Shown: positions 1 to 7,198 of the stretch, one piece after another
How the letters are laid out: each line of letters opens with the position of its first letter
Position numbering within the stretch: position 1 is the first letter of the stretch
Source: Sphingomicrobium aestuariivivum
GTDB taxonomy: Bacteria > Pseudomonadota > Alphaproteobacteria > Sphingomonadales > Sphingomonadaceae
Assembly: GCF_024721585.1 (NCBI RefSeq)
Contig: NZ_CP102629.1
Coordinates: forward strand, 1,178,001-1,242,000
Length of the DNA: 64,000 nt
Direction of reading: 5' to 3'
Translations under genes and position numbers: made by a program
The notes under the pieces: model-generated
Seen by the model: the letters and a program-made list of their open reading frames with translations, nothing else
Told to the model about the DNA's origin: nothing
The model's database searches: none

Positions 1-168
1 GCAGGCCGGGGTCCCATCGCTCGAAATCCGATACGGTCCGACATCACGTGCGCTGCAATCGCGCCCGCCAGAGGGGCCCGGTCCGTAGGTGCTCAATCGA
101 CGGGCGCGGCAGGAAGTTTCACGATAAAGCGCCGACCCCGACCAAAAGAGGTGAAGCGCGGCGCCGCG

Positions 169-348
169 CTAGAAAGGCAGGCGCTGGTCGGTCAGGCGCT
201 GCATCGTATCACGGGCGCGCGCCTTCATCGCGGTGAGCCGCCCGACCTCCGCCAGGTCGGGAATCTCCCGTCCGCGCGCGCGGCGCAGCTGGCGGTCGAT
301 GTCGTGGTGCAGCTTGGCGATACGGTCGAAGGCGCTGGCCATGTTCAT
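169..348 (-). CDS. YdcH/DUF465-like small protein
   Basis: A 59-residue, highly charged, probably helical protein. The run AFDRIAKLHHDIDRQL followed by IPDLAEVGRLTAMKAR has the spacing of the DUF465/YdcH family: a short antiparallel helical hairpin with a P-D-x2-x2-L-K/R-x-K-like second helix. The cellular role of that family is not established. I chose the ATG at 348 because a GAGG sits just upstream and the family similarity begins there. A second ATG at 342 is also possible. The same frame stays open upstream to 684, but that part is Arg/Pro-rich with no family resemblance and is probably non-coding. It stands alone, with no co-directional neighbour. Family call is fairly secure, function unknown. 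Confidence 0.6.
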   Translation of the reverse strand: MNMASAFDRIAKLHHDIDRQLRRARGREIPDLAEVGRLTAMKARARDTMQRLTDQRLPF

Positions 349-691
349 GTCCTCGTCGGGCGAGGGGCAGCGATGGCGGGCGACCGGGAGGGAGAGGCCC
401 GGCAGTCCCGCGCATCGGCACCCCGGGCTTAGGGGGACGATGGCGCCGGAGAGGGAGGGGGCGACCCTGCCGGCATCCATCGATCCCGTACCAAACCAAC
501 CCTCGCGCGCGCGATCGGTTGCAGGAAATCGACCGACCAAGACCAAAGCCCGTAGACGCAATTCCATGCCCGAACGAGCGGTTCGTCGCACCCGCCGCAC
601 GCGGCCTCTTGCGTGACCTGCGGGCAACGCTAGGAAGGCCGCCCCGAGGGGCGCCTCTCGCGACTCATTTCGGGACAAATTCATCCACAGA

Positions 692-710
692 TTTTTTGAC
701 CGTCAAAAAA
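692..710. repeat. Perfect 8-bp inverted repeat (TTTTTTGA-CCG-TCAAAAAA)
   Basis: Seen directly: arms TTTTTTGA and TCAAAAAA around a 3-base centre. It reads the same on both strands apart from the centre. The weak A/T stem with flanking tracts could be a protein site or a DNA-unwinding/curved element. It lacks the GC-rich stem of an intrinsic terminator. Function unknown. Confidence 0.45.
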
Positions 711-798
711 GCGCGGATCGGCAGGGCTTTGCCGTTCAAAAAACCTTAAATCGGCGCACCGGCGAAAAAATGACTCTTGCGTTCACCGTCTGCCTTAG

Positions 799-814
799 AC
801 ACTATCCCTTGTGT
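799..814. promoter_or_regulatory. NrdR box 1 (ACACTATCCCTTGTGT)
   Basis: The 16-mer matches the NrdR consensus acaCwAtATaTwGtgt at both outer arms (ACACTAT...TTGTGT), with deviations only in the centre. NrdR is the ATP/dATP-sensing repressor of ribonucleotide reductase operons. It binds paired boxes about three helical turns apart. A second box begins exactly 32 bp downstream. A weak promoter (TTGCGT at 777-782, CACTAT at 800-805, 17-bp spacer) would be covered by this box. Confidence 0.7.
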
Positions 815-830
815 TGACCGACGGTTCGCC

Positions 831-846
831 CCGCAACATCTAGCGA
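831..846. promoter_or_regulatory. NrdR box 2
   Basis: CCGCAACATCTAGCGA aligns to acaCwAtATaTwGtgt with the core C-A-A-x-A-T-x-T-A-G conserved (8 of 10 core positions); the outer flanks are poor. Its value comes from position: centre-to-centre distance to box 1 is 32 bp, the spacing typical of paired NrdR boxes, and it is upstream of nrdA. A TTGACC at 814-819 between the two boxes could be an alternative -35 element. Confidence 0.6.
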
Positions 847-1041
847 TTGGGGCCGGGAATCCCTATTTCCGGCATGGGGCGAGTTGTGGGTAGCGGGGAT
901 GATGGGGATAAGTCGCTGGTTTGACTCTCCTTTTCCCCGTTTCGGCTTCCAACAGGGGGTTGGAACCGGTATGAACGAAACAAGAACATCGGACGGCCGC
1001 GAGTCGATCCGGATGCGATAACGGGGCCTAGGGAGAAGAAC

Positions 1042-2904
1042 ATGGATCTGGCATCGAGCAGCGATGTGACCGCCGACGACGTCACCGTCTCGGATTCGAA
1101 GAAGGTTCACGAGCGTCGCTTCAAGATCGAGACCGATCCCTCGCGCGATGCCAAGCTCACCGAGTTCGGCAAGGAAACGCTGAAGGATCGCTACCTCCTG
1201 CCGGGCGAGAGCTACCAGGACCTGTTCGCGCGCGTCGCCTCGGCCTATGCCGACGACCAGAAGCACGCCCAGCGCCTCTATGACGCCATCTCGAACCTCT
1301 GGTTCATGCCCGCCACCCCCGTTCTCTCGAACGGCGGCACCGGTCGCGGCCTGCCCATTTCCTGCTATTTGAACTCGGTCGACGACAGCCTCGACGGCAT
1401 CGTCGGCACGTGGAACGAGAATGTCTGGCTCGCCTCCAAGGGCGGCGGCATCGGCACCTATTGGGGCTCGGTCCGCGGCATCGGCGAACCCGTCGGTTTG
1501 AACGGCAAGACCTCGGGCATCATCCCCTTCGTCCGCGTGATGGATTCGCTCACCCTCGCCATTTCGCAGGGCTCGCTGCGCCGCGGCTCGGCCGCCTGCT
1601 ACATCGACATCCACCACCCCGAGATCGAGGAATTCCTCGAGATCCGCAAACCTAGCGGCGACTTCAACCGCAAGGCGCTCAACCTGCACCACGGCGTGCT
1701 GCTCACCGACGAGTTCATGGAAGCGGTCCGCGACGGCACCGACTTCGACCTGAAATCGCCCCGCGACGGCACCGTTCGCGGTTCGGTCAACGCCCGCAAC
1801 CTGTTCCAGAAGCTGGTCGAGACCCGCCTCGCCACCGGCGAGCCCTATATCGTGTTCGCCGACACGGTGAACAACAACATGCCCAAGCATCATCGCGATC
1901 TCGGCCTCAAGGTCTCGACCTCGAACCTGTGCTCGGAAATCACCCTGCCGACGGGCCGCGACCATCTCGGTGCCGACCGCACCGCGGTCTGCTGCCTGTC
2001 GTCGCTCAACCTCGAGACGTGGGACGAGTGGAACGGCAACCACCTCTTCATCGAGGACGTGATGCGCTTCCTCGACAATGTCCTGTCGGACTATATCGCC
2101 CGCGCCCCCGACGAGATGGCGCGCGCCAAATATAGCGCCGAGCGCGAGCGTTCGGTCGGCCTCGGCGTGATGGGCTTCCACAGCTTCCTCCAGGCCCGCG
2201 GCCTGCCCTTCGAGGGCGCCATGGCCAAGAGCTGGAACAACAAGATCTTCAAGCACATCCGCGCGCAGGCCGACGAGGCCTCGATGATGCTCGCCAAGGA
2301 ACGCGGCCCCTGCCCCGATGCGGCCGACATGGGCGCGATGGAGCGCTTCAGCTGCAAGATGGCGATCGCGCCGACCGCGTCGATCTCGATCATCTGCGGC
2401 GGCACCTCGGCCTGCATCGAGCCCATTCCGGCCAACATCTACACCCACAAGACGCTCTCGGGCAGCTGGTCGGTGAAGAACCCGCATCTCGAAAAGCTCC
2501 TCACCGCCAAGTCCAAGAACTCGGACCAGGTGTGGAACTCGATCCTCGAGAAGGGCGGCTCGGTCCAGCACCTCGACTTCCTCTCGGAAGACGAGAAAGC
2601 GACCTTCAAGACCAGCTTCGAGATCGACCAGCGCTGGCTCTTGGAGCTCGCCGGCGACCGCGCCCCGATGATCGACCAGGCGCAGAGCCTCAACCTCTTC
2701 ATCCCCGCCGACGTCGACAAGTGGGACCTGCTGATGCTCCACTTCCGCGCCTGGGAGCTCGGCATCAAGTCGCTCTACTACCTCCGCTCGAAATCGGTGC
2801 AGCGCGCCGGCTTCGCGGGCGGTGTCGAGGCCGACAACACCCCCGAGGCGGCCAAGTACGAGCTGCCCACCACCGACTATGACGAGTGCCTCGCCTGCCA
2901 GTAG
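1042..2904 (+). CDS. nrdA: Ribonucleoside-diphosphate reductase, alpha subunit (class Ia)
   Basis: Large catalytic subunit of aerobic ribonucleotide reductase, which reduces NDPs to dNDPs. It is 620 residues. Visible active-site elements: Cys108 in ISCYLNS, the thiyl-radical motif N295-L-C297-S-E299, a second redox Cys at 317/318 (CCLSSLNL), the radical-transfer tyrosines Tyr579-Tyr580 (SLYYLRSK) and the C-terminal shuttle pair Cys616/Cys619 (CLACQ). There is no N-terminal ATP-cone, so the protein is shorter than E. coli NrdA (about 760 residues) and the usual dATP overall-activity site is absent. The ATG is preceded by GGGAGAAG. nrdB follows 48 bp downstream. Paired NrdR boxes lie about 200 bp upstream. 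Confidence 0.96.
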   Translation: MDLASSSDVTADDVTVSDSKKVHERRFKIETDPSRDAKLTEFGKETLKDRYLLPGESYQDLFARVASAYADDQKHAQRLYDAISNLWFMPATPVLSNGGTGRGLPISCYLNSVDDSLDGIVGTWNENVWLASKGGGIGTYWGSVRGIGEPVGLNGKTSGIIPFVRVMDSLTLAISQGSLRRGSAACYIDIHHPEIEEFLEIRKPSGDFNRKALNLHHGVLLTDEFMEAVRDGTDFDLKSPRDGTVRGSVNARNLFQKLVETRLATGEPYIVFADTVNNNMPKHHRDLGLKVSTSNLCSEITLPTGRDHLGADRTAVCCLSSLNLETWDEWNGNHLFIEDVMRFLDNVLSDYIARAPDEMARAKYSAERERSVGLGVMGFHSFLQARGLPFEGAMAKSWNNKIFKHIRAQADEASMMLAKERGPCPDAADMGAMERFSCKMAIAPTASISIICGGTSACIEPIPANIYTHKTLSGSWSVKNPHLEKLLTAKSKNSDQVWNSILEKGGSVQHLDFLSEDEKATFKTSFEIDQRWLLELAGDRAPMIDQAQSLNLFIPADVDKWDLLMLHFRAWELGIKSLYYLRSKSVQRAGFAGGVEADNTPEAAKYELPTTDYDECLACQ

Positions 2905-2952
2905 GCGCGTTCATCGCAGCCCGCAGCCGACCGACCAACAAGGACCACGACC

Positions 2953-3993
2953 ATGAGCCTCCTCAAAGCCCGCAAGACCTACAAGCCCTTCGAATATCCC
3001 TGGGCCTATGACTTCTGGAAACGCCAGCAGCAGGTCCACTGGATGCCCGAAGAGGTCCCGCTGGGCGAGGATTGCCGCGACTGGGCGCAGAAGCTGACCG
3101 ATCACGAGCGCAACCTGCTCACCCAGATCTTCCGCTTCTTCACGCAGGCCGACGTCGAGGTGCAGGACTGCTACCACGAGAAATACGGTCGCGTGTTCAA
3201 GCCGACCGAAGTGAAGATGATGCTGGCCGCCTTCTCCAACATGGAGACGATCCACATCGCGGCCTATTCGCACCTGCTCGACACCATCGGCATGCCCGAG
3301 AGCGAATATTCGGCCTTCCTCCAGTATAAGGAGATGGCCGACAAGCACGATTACATGAACCAGTTCGGGGTGGAGTCCGACGAGGACATCGCCAAGACGC
3401 TGGCCATGTTCGGCGCCTTCACCGAGGGCCTCCAGCTGTTCGCCAGCTTCGCCATGCTGATGAACTTCCCGCGCTTCAACAAGATGAAGGGCATGGGCCA
3501 GATCGTCAGCTGGTCGGTGCGCGACGAGAGCCTCCACTGCGAAGGCATCATCCGCATGTTCCACGAATTCGTGAAGGAACGCGACTGCCTCACCCAGTCG
3601 GTGAAGGACGACATCGTCGACTGCTGCCAGAAGGTCGTGCGCCTCGAGGACGCCTTCATCGACCTCGCCTTCGAAATGGGCCCGGTCGAAGGCATGACCG
3701 CCAAGGACATCAAGAAGTATATCCGCTACATCGCCGACTGGCGCTTGGGTCAGCTCGGCTTCAAGCCGATCTACATGGTCGAGGAACACCCGCTCCCCTG
3801 GCTCGCCCCGCTCCTCAACGGCGTCGAGCACGCCAACTTCTTCGAGACCCGCGCCACCGAATATTCGAAGGGCGCCACGCGCGGCGACTGGAAGGACGTC
3901 TGGGACAATTTCGACACCCGCCAGAAGGCCAAGATCGGCAAGGCCGAAGACGCCGCCGACGAAGGCGAGGACATGTTCGCGGGGGCGAAGTAA
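2953..3993 (+). CDS. nrdB: Ribonucleoside-diphosphate reductase, beta subunit (class Ia)
   Basis: Radical-generating, ferritin-like diiron subunit, 346 residues. The metal ligands and radical site can be placed: Asp67 (QADVEV), Glu98 and His101 with the radical tyrosine Tyr105 in METIHIAAYSH, Glu158 (FTEGLQ), and Glu192/His195 (DESLH). The tyrosine shows a classical tyrosyl-radical enzyme rather than a Mn/Fe type lacking it. No ATP-cone is present at the N-terminus. The acidic C-terminal tail is the part that normally docks on NrdA. Ribosome site AAGGA precedes the ATG. It forms an operon with nrdA. Confidence 0.96.
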   Translation: MSLLKARKTYKPFEYPWAYDFWKRQQQVHWMPEEVPLGEDCRDWAQKLTDHERNLLTQIFRFFTQADVEVQDCYHEKYGRVFKPTEVKMMLAAFSNMETIHIAAYSHLLDTIGMPESEYSAFLQYKEMADKHDYMNQFGVESDEDIAKTLAMFGAFTEGLQLFASFAMLMNFPRFNKMKGMGQIVSWSVRDESLHCEGIIRMFHEFVKERDCLTQSVKDDIVDCCQKVVRLEDAFIDLAFEMGPVEGMTAKDIKKYIRYIADWRLGQLGFKPIYMVEEHPLPWLAPLLNGVEHANFFETRATEYSKGATRGDWKDVWDNFDTRQKAKIGKAEDAADEGEDMFAGAK

Positions 3994-4052
3994 GGGGTTG
4001 TAATATTTTCTAGCGCCTCCAATTTGCGAACCGCTCGGTAGCAAGGGGAGGT

Positions 4053-4865
4053 ATGTCCGACTTAATTATTTCTTTCCAAGGGCTCGATGCTAGCGAAGGC
4101 CACATTGAGGCCTTTGCGGGCTTGGAGTCTGTAGCGGGCGTGGCCCGTGCACTTACGCTTGTGGCGCACTATGCTGCTACTGGCGAAGTAAGGCATCGCT
4201 ATCCGTTCTCAGATGATGTCCAATTTTTCCTTGAAGATACCGAAGAAGGTAGTTTCAACTTCAGACTTCGGTTAGCGATCGCGACTGCTGTCTCTGCACC
4301 GATTGTGGTCTCCATGACCCATAATGCTGTTTATGATCTGACAAAAACAGTCTTCCAGCGCTGCATTGGGATCGAGCCGCAGGGCGTCGCGCCGCAGATT
4401 TCCGACCTGGATCGAACGAGGGGCGGCGATATCAACGCGCTTATCGAGGCAGTCGAACCAGCGCTCAAGAAGTCGCATTATGGTGTTGGCGACACGACTG
4501 CTAAAATCACGCTTCGAGAAGAACACACGCAAGAAATTATCGTCCGATTTGATAACGAGTCGAAACTTTACCTCACGCAGGACATCGCAGCTGATGATGA
4601 TGTGCAGCAAGTGTCGATCAGTGCGCTAAATGCGAATGATCGAACTGGGCGCGCTTATTTCTTAGACTTAAAACGCACCGTGCCGTTTCGTATATCGAAA
4701 CACGCAGCGCCTGATACGTTGTCGATCCTCTCTCGGAGTTTAGACGACTACGTGAACGAAGACCCGTCTCCGGTTCAAATCTCTTTTGAGCGCATAGAGG
4801 CCGCTGATGGGCGATTGAAAAGAGTTGTAATCTACAAAGCAGAGGACGTTGCGGGATCAAACTGA
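4053..4865 (+). CDS. Hypothetical protein, low-GC orphan
   Basis: A 270-residue protein I cannot assign to a named family. It starts MSDLIISFQGLDASEG and contains a hydrophobic stretch near residues 80-95 (AIATAVSAPIVVSM) but no clear signal peptide. The C-terminal half looks like mixed beta/alpha. The ribosome site is strong (AAGGGGAGG just before ATG). Base composition is clearly lower in G+C than its neighbours (many A/T-ending codons, TTA and AGA present), which suggests horizontal acquisition. It sits alone between nrdB and a dispersed repeat that starts 13 bp after its stop. A link to mobile or defence functions is possible but unsupported by any motif I can see. Confidence 0.75.
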   Translation: MSDLIISFQGLDASEGHIEAFAGLESVAGVARALTLVAHYAATGEVRHRYPFSDDVQFFLEDTEEGSFNFRLRLAIATAVSAPIVVSMTHNAVYDLTKTVFQRCIGIEPQGVAPQISDLDRTRGGDINALIEAVEPALKKSHYGVGDTTAKITLREEHTQEIIVRFDNESKLYLTQDIAADDDVQQVSISALNANDRTGRAYFLDLKRTVPFRISKHAAPDTLSILSRSLDDYVNEDPSPVQISFERIEAADGRLKRVVIYKAEDVAGSN

Positions 4866-4878
4866 AGCGTTTTGAAGC

Positions 4879-4940
4879 GGGGTCAGGGCGGCCTGACCCC
4901 GTCGGTCCTGTCGCGTCGATCGCGCGCAGGCCGTCCGCGG
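4879..4940. repeat. 62-bp dispersed repeat, copy 1 (hairpin plus conserved tail)
   Basis: It begins with a hairpin: GGGGTCA (4879-4885) pairs with TGACCCC (4894-4900), with two further G-C pairs and a 4-base loop. A 40-bp tail ending GCAGGCCGTCCGCGG follows. Copy 2 at 19569-19630 matches at 56 of 62 positions by my alignment. The two differences inside the stem are compensatory (A-T here, G-C there). Both copies lie directly after a + strand stop codon and before a convergent gene. Confidence 0.8.
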
Positions 4941-4957
4941 CGCGCCGCTTCGGCGTC

Positions 4958-4976
4958 GCCGTGCCCCCGGCACGGC
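4958..4976. terminator. 8-bp GC-rich hairpin in convergent intergenic region
   Basis: GCCGTGCC and GGCACGGC pair perfectly around CCC. It lies between the + strand gene ending 4865 and the - strand gene ending 5006, so it could help stop transcription from either side. There is only a short TTT after it on + and no U-tract on -, so intrinsic termination is uncertain. Confidence 0.35.
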
Positions 4977-5005
4977 TTTGGCCTCACTCGACGTAGCGTC
5001 GCTCG

Positions 5006-5290
5006 CTACGCTCCGCTCCCGCTACGCTCGGCGGCGCGATGGGCTTCCCATTCCTGCAGCCTCGTCGGCCCGTCATGGCGGCCGCCGACGAACCCCCACC
5101 ACAGCCCGGCGAGCATCGCCAGCGCGATCACGCCGCCGATCCCCCAGGCGAGCTTCGCCCCGCGCTCGCGCGGGCAGGGTGGAGGGCGCCAGCCTTCACG
5201 TTCCAGCTGGCGCATGGCCTCGTCGCGCGCATGCGCGCCGATCCAGTCCCACAGCGCCTCCCCCGGCGCGATATGATCCTGACGTGCCAT
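5006..5290 (-). CDS. Small single-pass membrane protein
   Basis: 94 residues: an acidic/amphipathic N-terminal part (MARQDHIAPGEALWDWIG), a Pro/Arg linker, one transmembrane helix at about residues 47-70 (LAWGIGGVIALAMLAGLWWG) and a short charged tail. No known domain recognised. A GAGGAG lies about 14 nt before the ATG, further than usual, so the start is not certain. It is probably inner-membrane. Convergent with the gene ending at 4865. Function unknown. Confidence 0.5.
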   Translation of the reverse strand: MARQDHIAPGEALWDWIGAHARDEAMRQLEREGWRPPPCPRERGAKLAWGIGGVIALAMLAGLWWGFVGGRHDGPTRLQEWEAHRAAERSGSGA

Positions 5291-5488
5291 GCCCCCAATG
5301 GTTGCTCCTCAGGGTTCACAAATGCCTGCTGATATAGGTTAAGAAAGCGGAACCCCTGCCCGCTCGCCCCGCGTTACACCCCGCCCCCGCAACGATCATG
5401 GTTAAGCCCACCGTCAAAACCGTTTACCCGCTGTTAAAAGCCTTGCCCTACGTAACGATCAACAGGCAGCAAACGGGGGCGTTTGGGG

Positions 5489-5608
5489 ATGTCGATTACA
5501 ACGTACATGCTGATCGTGCTGATCATCGGCCCGATGCTGCTCGGCCTCGCCGACCTCGCGAAAATCCTGCCGCACCGCCGCGACCCCGCCGCTCCGTCGG
5601 ACGATTGA
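5489..5608 (+). CDS. 39-residue predicted membrane microprotein
   Basis: Short frame encoding MSITTYMLIVLIIGPMLLGL, continuing with a charged, Pro-containing tail ending PSDD. It is one hydrophobic helix (about residues 6-20) with a positive patch after it (HRR), typical of single-span microproteins. G-rich sequence precedes the ATG but there is no clean ribosome site. It lies 65 bp upstream of the two-helix protein at 5674 on the same strand. Composition supports coding; conservation would need to be shown. Confidence 0.4.
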   Translation: MSITTYMLIVLIIGPMLLGLADLAKILPHRRDPAAPSDD

Positions 5609-5673
5609 GGCGTCAATCCTTTGGCAACACTGATCGCTTATCCTTCGAGTTCATCCGCAAGGGGCCAGCAGCC

Positions 5674-5967
5674 ATGATCCGCGCCGTTATCGGCATTTTC
5701 GCCCTCGCCCTCGTCGGTTCGCTTTTCTGGGGCGTGATCGAGCATCTGGCCGCTGCCGCCTTCGTCGGCGGGCTGCTCCTTCTCGGCATCCTGCCCGTCA
5801 GCGCGCTCTTCTTCGCCCGGGTGATCTACGGCAAGGCCGAACAGCGCGAGGGCGATGCCGACGCGCAATACGCAAAGCTCCAATACAAGCTGCACCTCGC
5901 CGAACAGGCGCGCGCCGCGCGCGAACGCGGCGAAAGCTGGACCCCGCCCAAGGGCTGGGACCGCTAA
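5674..5967 (+). CDS. Small two-helix membrane protein
   Basis: 97 residues with two transmembrane helices (about residues 4-22 and 27-50) followed by a charged, probably helical cytoplasmic tail (GKAEQREGDADAQYAKLQYK) ending PPKGWDR. No named domain. The frame is open upstream to 5398, but that stretch is Arg/Pro-rich and runs over the microprotein in another frame, so I start at the ATG where hydrophobic sequence begins (AAGGGG about 13 nt upstream). Its stop overlaps the convergent gene's stop by 4 bases. Function unknown. Confidence 0.6.
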   Translation: MIRAVIGIFALALVGSLFWGVIEHLAAAAFVGGLLLLGILPVSALFFARVIYGKAEQREGDADAQYAKLQYKLHLAEQARAARERGESWTPPKGWDR

Positions 5968-6257
5968 CCCCGGCTAATCGGGTCGCCCTTGCGCCGCTCG
6001 GCGCGCTTGGCGGCAAAGGCATCGACGAAGGCCTTCGATTCCTTGAGGCCCGCGCCCGTCGCGGTGCGCACGATGCGGACGGCGTCAATCTTGTCGCCGC
6101 GCCGCAGCGCATCCTCCATCCGACCCTTGGCCTCGGCGGGCAATTCTCCCACCGGCATCGGCGCGCGCATCTCTCCGTCCATCTTGAGCACCGAATTGCG
6201 CCCCAGCACATAGCCCACCGCCAGCGCCACCATCACCCAGAAGAAATTGTCCATCAC
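5964..6257 (-). CDS. Membrane-anchored L7/L12 C-terminal-domain-like protein
   Basis: 97 residues: an N-terminal membrane anchor (MMDNFFWVMVALAVGYVLG), a linker, then a region resembling the ribosomal L7/L12 C-terminal fold: ALRRGDKIDAVRIVRTATG, then AGLKESKAFVDA, comparable to the K-I-x-V-I-K-x-R-x-x-T-G-L-G-L-K-E-A-K pattern. Such domains occur fused to membrane anchors in proteins of unknown function, so this is not the ribosomal protein. It overlaps the upstream ppk2 by 4 bases (ATGA), implying translational coupling. Confidence 0.65.
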   Translation of the reverse strand: MMDNFFWVMVALAVGYVLGRNSVLKMDGEMRAPMPVGELPAEAKGRMEDALRRGDKIDAVRIVRTATGAGLKESKAFVDAFAAKRAERRKGDPISRG

Positions 6258-7027
6258 CCGTCCCCCTCATGATGCGCAACGGGCTGGAGCAACCCGAAGT
6301 CCTCGCCCAGCGGTTCATGCCCCAGCGCGGGCCAGTCGAGCACTTCCTCCGCCACCTGCATATCGGGCAGCCGGTCCAGCAAATCGCGGATCAGCGTCAG
6401 CCGCCCCTGCTTCTGGTCATTATAATCCACCACCGTCCACGGCGCGTGGGCCGTATGCGTCTTGGCGAACATCGCCTCGCGCGCGGCGGTATAGTCGGCA
6501 TAGCGCGTGCGCGCCGCCGCATCGATCGGCGACAGCTTCCAGCGCTTCAGCGGATCGGCCAGCCGCTCGGCAAAGCGCTCTTCCTGTTTCTCCTGGCTCG
6601 TCGACAGCCAATATTTGAACAGCCTGATCCCGTCATCGACCAGCATCTTCTCGAACACCGGCACTGCGTCGAGGAAGTCCGCCACCTGTTCCTCGGTCGC
6701 AAAGCCCATCACCCGCTCGACGCCCGCGCGATTGTACCAGCTGCGGTCGAACAGCACGATCTCGCCCGCCGACGGCAGGTGCGCGACATAGCGCTGGAAA
6801 TACCATTGCGTGCGCTCGTCCTCGCTCGGCTTGCCCAGCGCCACCGTCCGGCACTGCCGTGGATTGAGATGCTCGCTGATCGCGCCGATCGTGCCGCCCT
6901 TGCCCGCCGTGTCGCGCCCCTCGAGCAGCACGACGATCCGCTCGCCCTTCGCCTTGGCCCAATGCGCCATCTGCACCAGCTCGTGGCTCAATGGCTCGAG
7001 CGCGTCGCGATAATCCTTGCCCTTCAT
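6254..7027 (-). CDS. ppk2: Polyphosphate kinase 2 family protein (class I-like)
   Basis: One-domain PPK2, which transfers phosphate between polyphosphate and nucleoside diphosphates. Walker A is EGRDTAGKGGTI, Walker B FDRSWYNRAGVERVMGF, and the lid region follows (RFAERLADPLKRWKLSP). About 257 residues, the size of a single-domain enzyme. I use the ATG at 7027 (MKGKDYRDALEPL), just ahead of the conserved core; an in-frame start at 7063 would add 12 Arg-rich residues. Whether it prefers GDP or ADP cannot be read from sequence alone. It overlaps the L7/L12-like gene by 4 bases and is likely co-transcribed with it. Confidence 0.9.
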   Translation of the reverse strand: MKGKDYRDALEPLSHELVQMAHWAKAKGERIVVLLEGRDTAGKGGTIGAISEHLNPRQCRTVALGKPSEDERTQWYFQRYVAHLPSAGEIVLFDRSWYNRAGVERVMGFATEEQVADFLDAVPVFEKMLVDDGIRLFKYWLSTSQEKQEERFAERLADPLKRWKLSPIDAAARTRYADYTAAREAMFAKTHTAHAPWTVVDYNDQKQGRLTLIRDLLDRLPDMQVAEEVLDWPALGHEPLGEDFGLLQPVAHHEGDG

Positions 7028-7136
7028 GCCCCCGAGCCTGCGCCGAGCCTGCACGGCGCGCAAGCCCCCCCTGTCCTACGCCGCGCCCCTCTGCCATGCT
7101 CGCGCACACCGGCCCGACAAGGGCGCAAAGTTCCAT

Positions 7137-7154
7137 AAGTGGACAAAGTGGACA
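7137..7154. promoter_or_regulatory. Tandem 9-bp direct repeat AAGTGGACA x2
   Basis: Two perfect contiguous copies of AAGTGGACA, 45 bp upstream of the DUF1330 start and in the divergent gap with ppk2. Tandem short repeats at this distance could be a regulator site. No regulator is assigned. Confidence 0.35.
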
Positions 7155-7198
7155 CTGTTCGCTTTTCGTCCGACGACCAAGATCGAAAGGCCCGGCGA

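Larger units (their letters stand above)
349..1041. other. Long non-coding leader region upstream of nrdA
   Basis: About 690 bases without a convincing gene. Open frames here are Arg/Pro-rich and have no recognisable domain. The part from about 660 to 800 is markedly A+T-richer than the surroundings and contains a perfect inverted repeat. It is followed by two NrdR-like boxes (799-846) and several DnaA-box-like 9-mers. The region therefore looks like an extended control region for the ribonucleotide reductase operon, with a leader of up to about 200 nt before the nrdA start. Confidence 0.5.

Noticed and set aside
802-2742. 646-residue - strand frame opposite nrdA
   Set aside because: It is the antisense shadow of a clear nrdA; its sequence is V/A/E/R/G-rich with no domain. 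The same applies to the long antisense frames opposite gdhB, the autotransporter, the TonB receptor and the GH3 gene.
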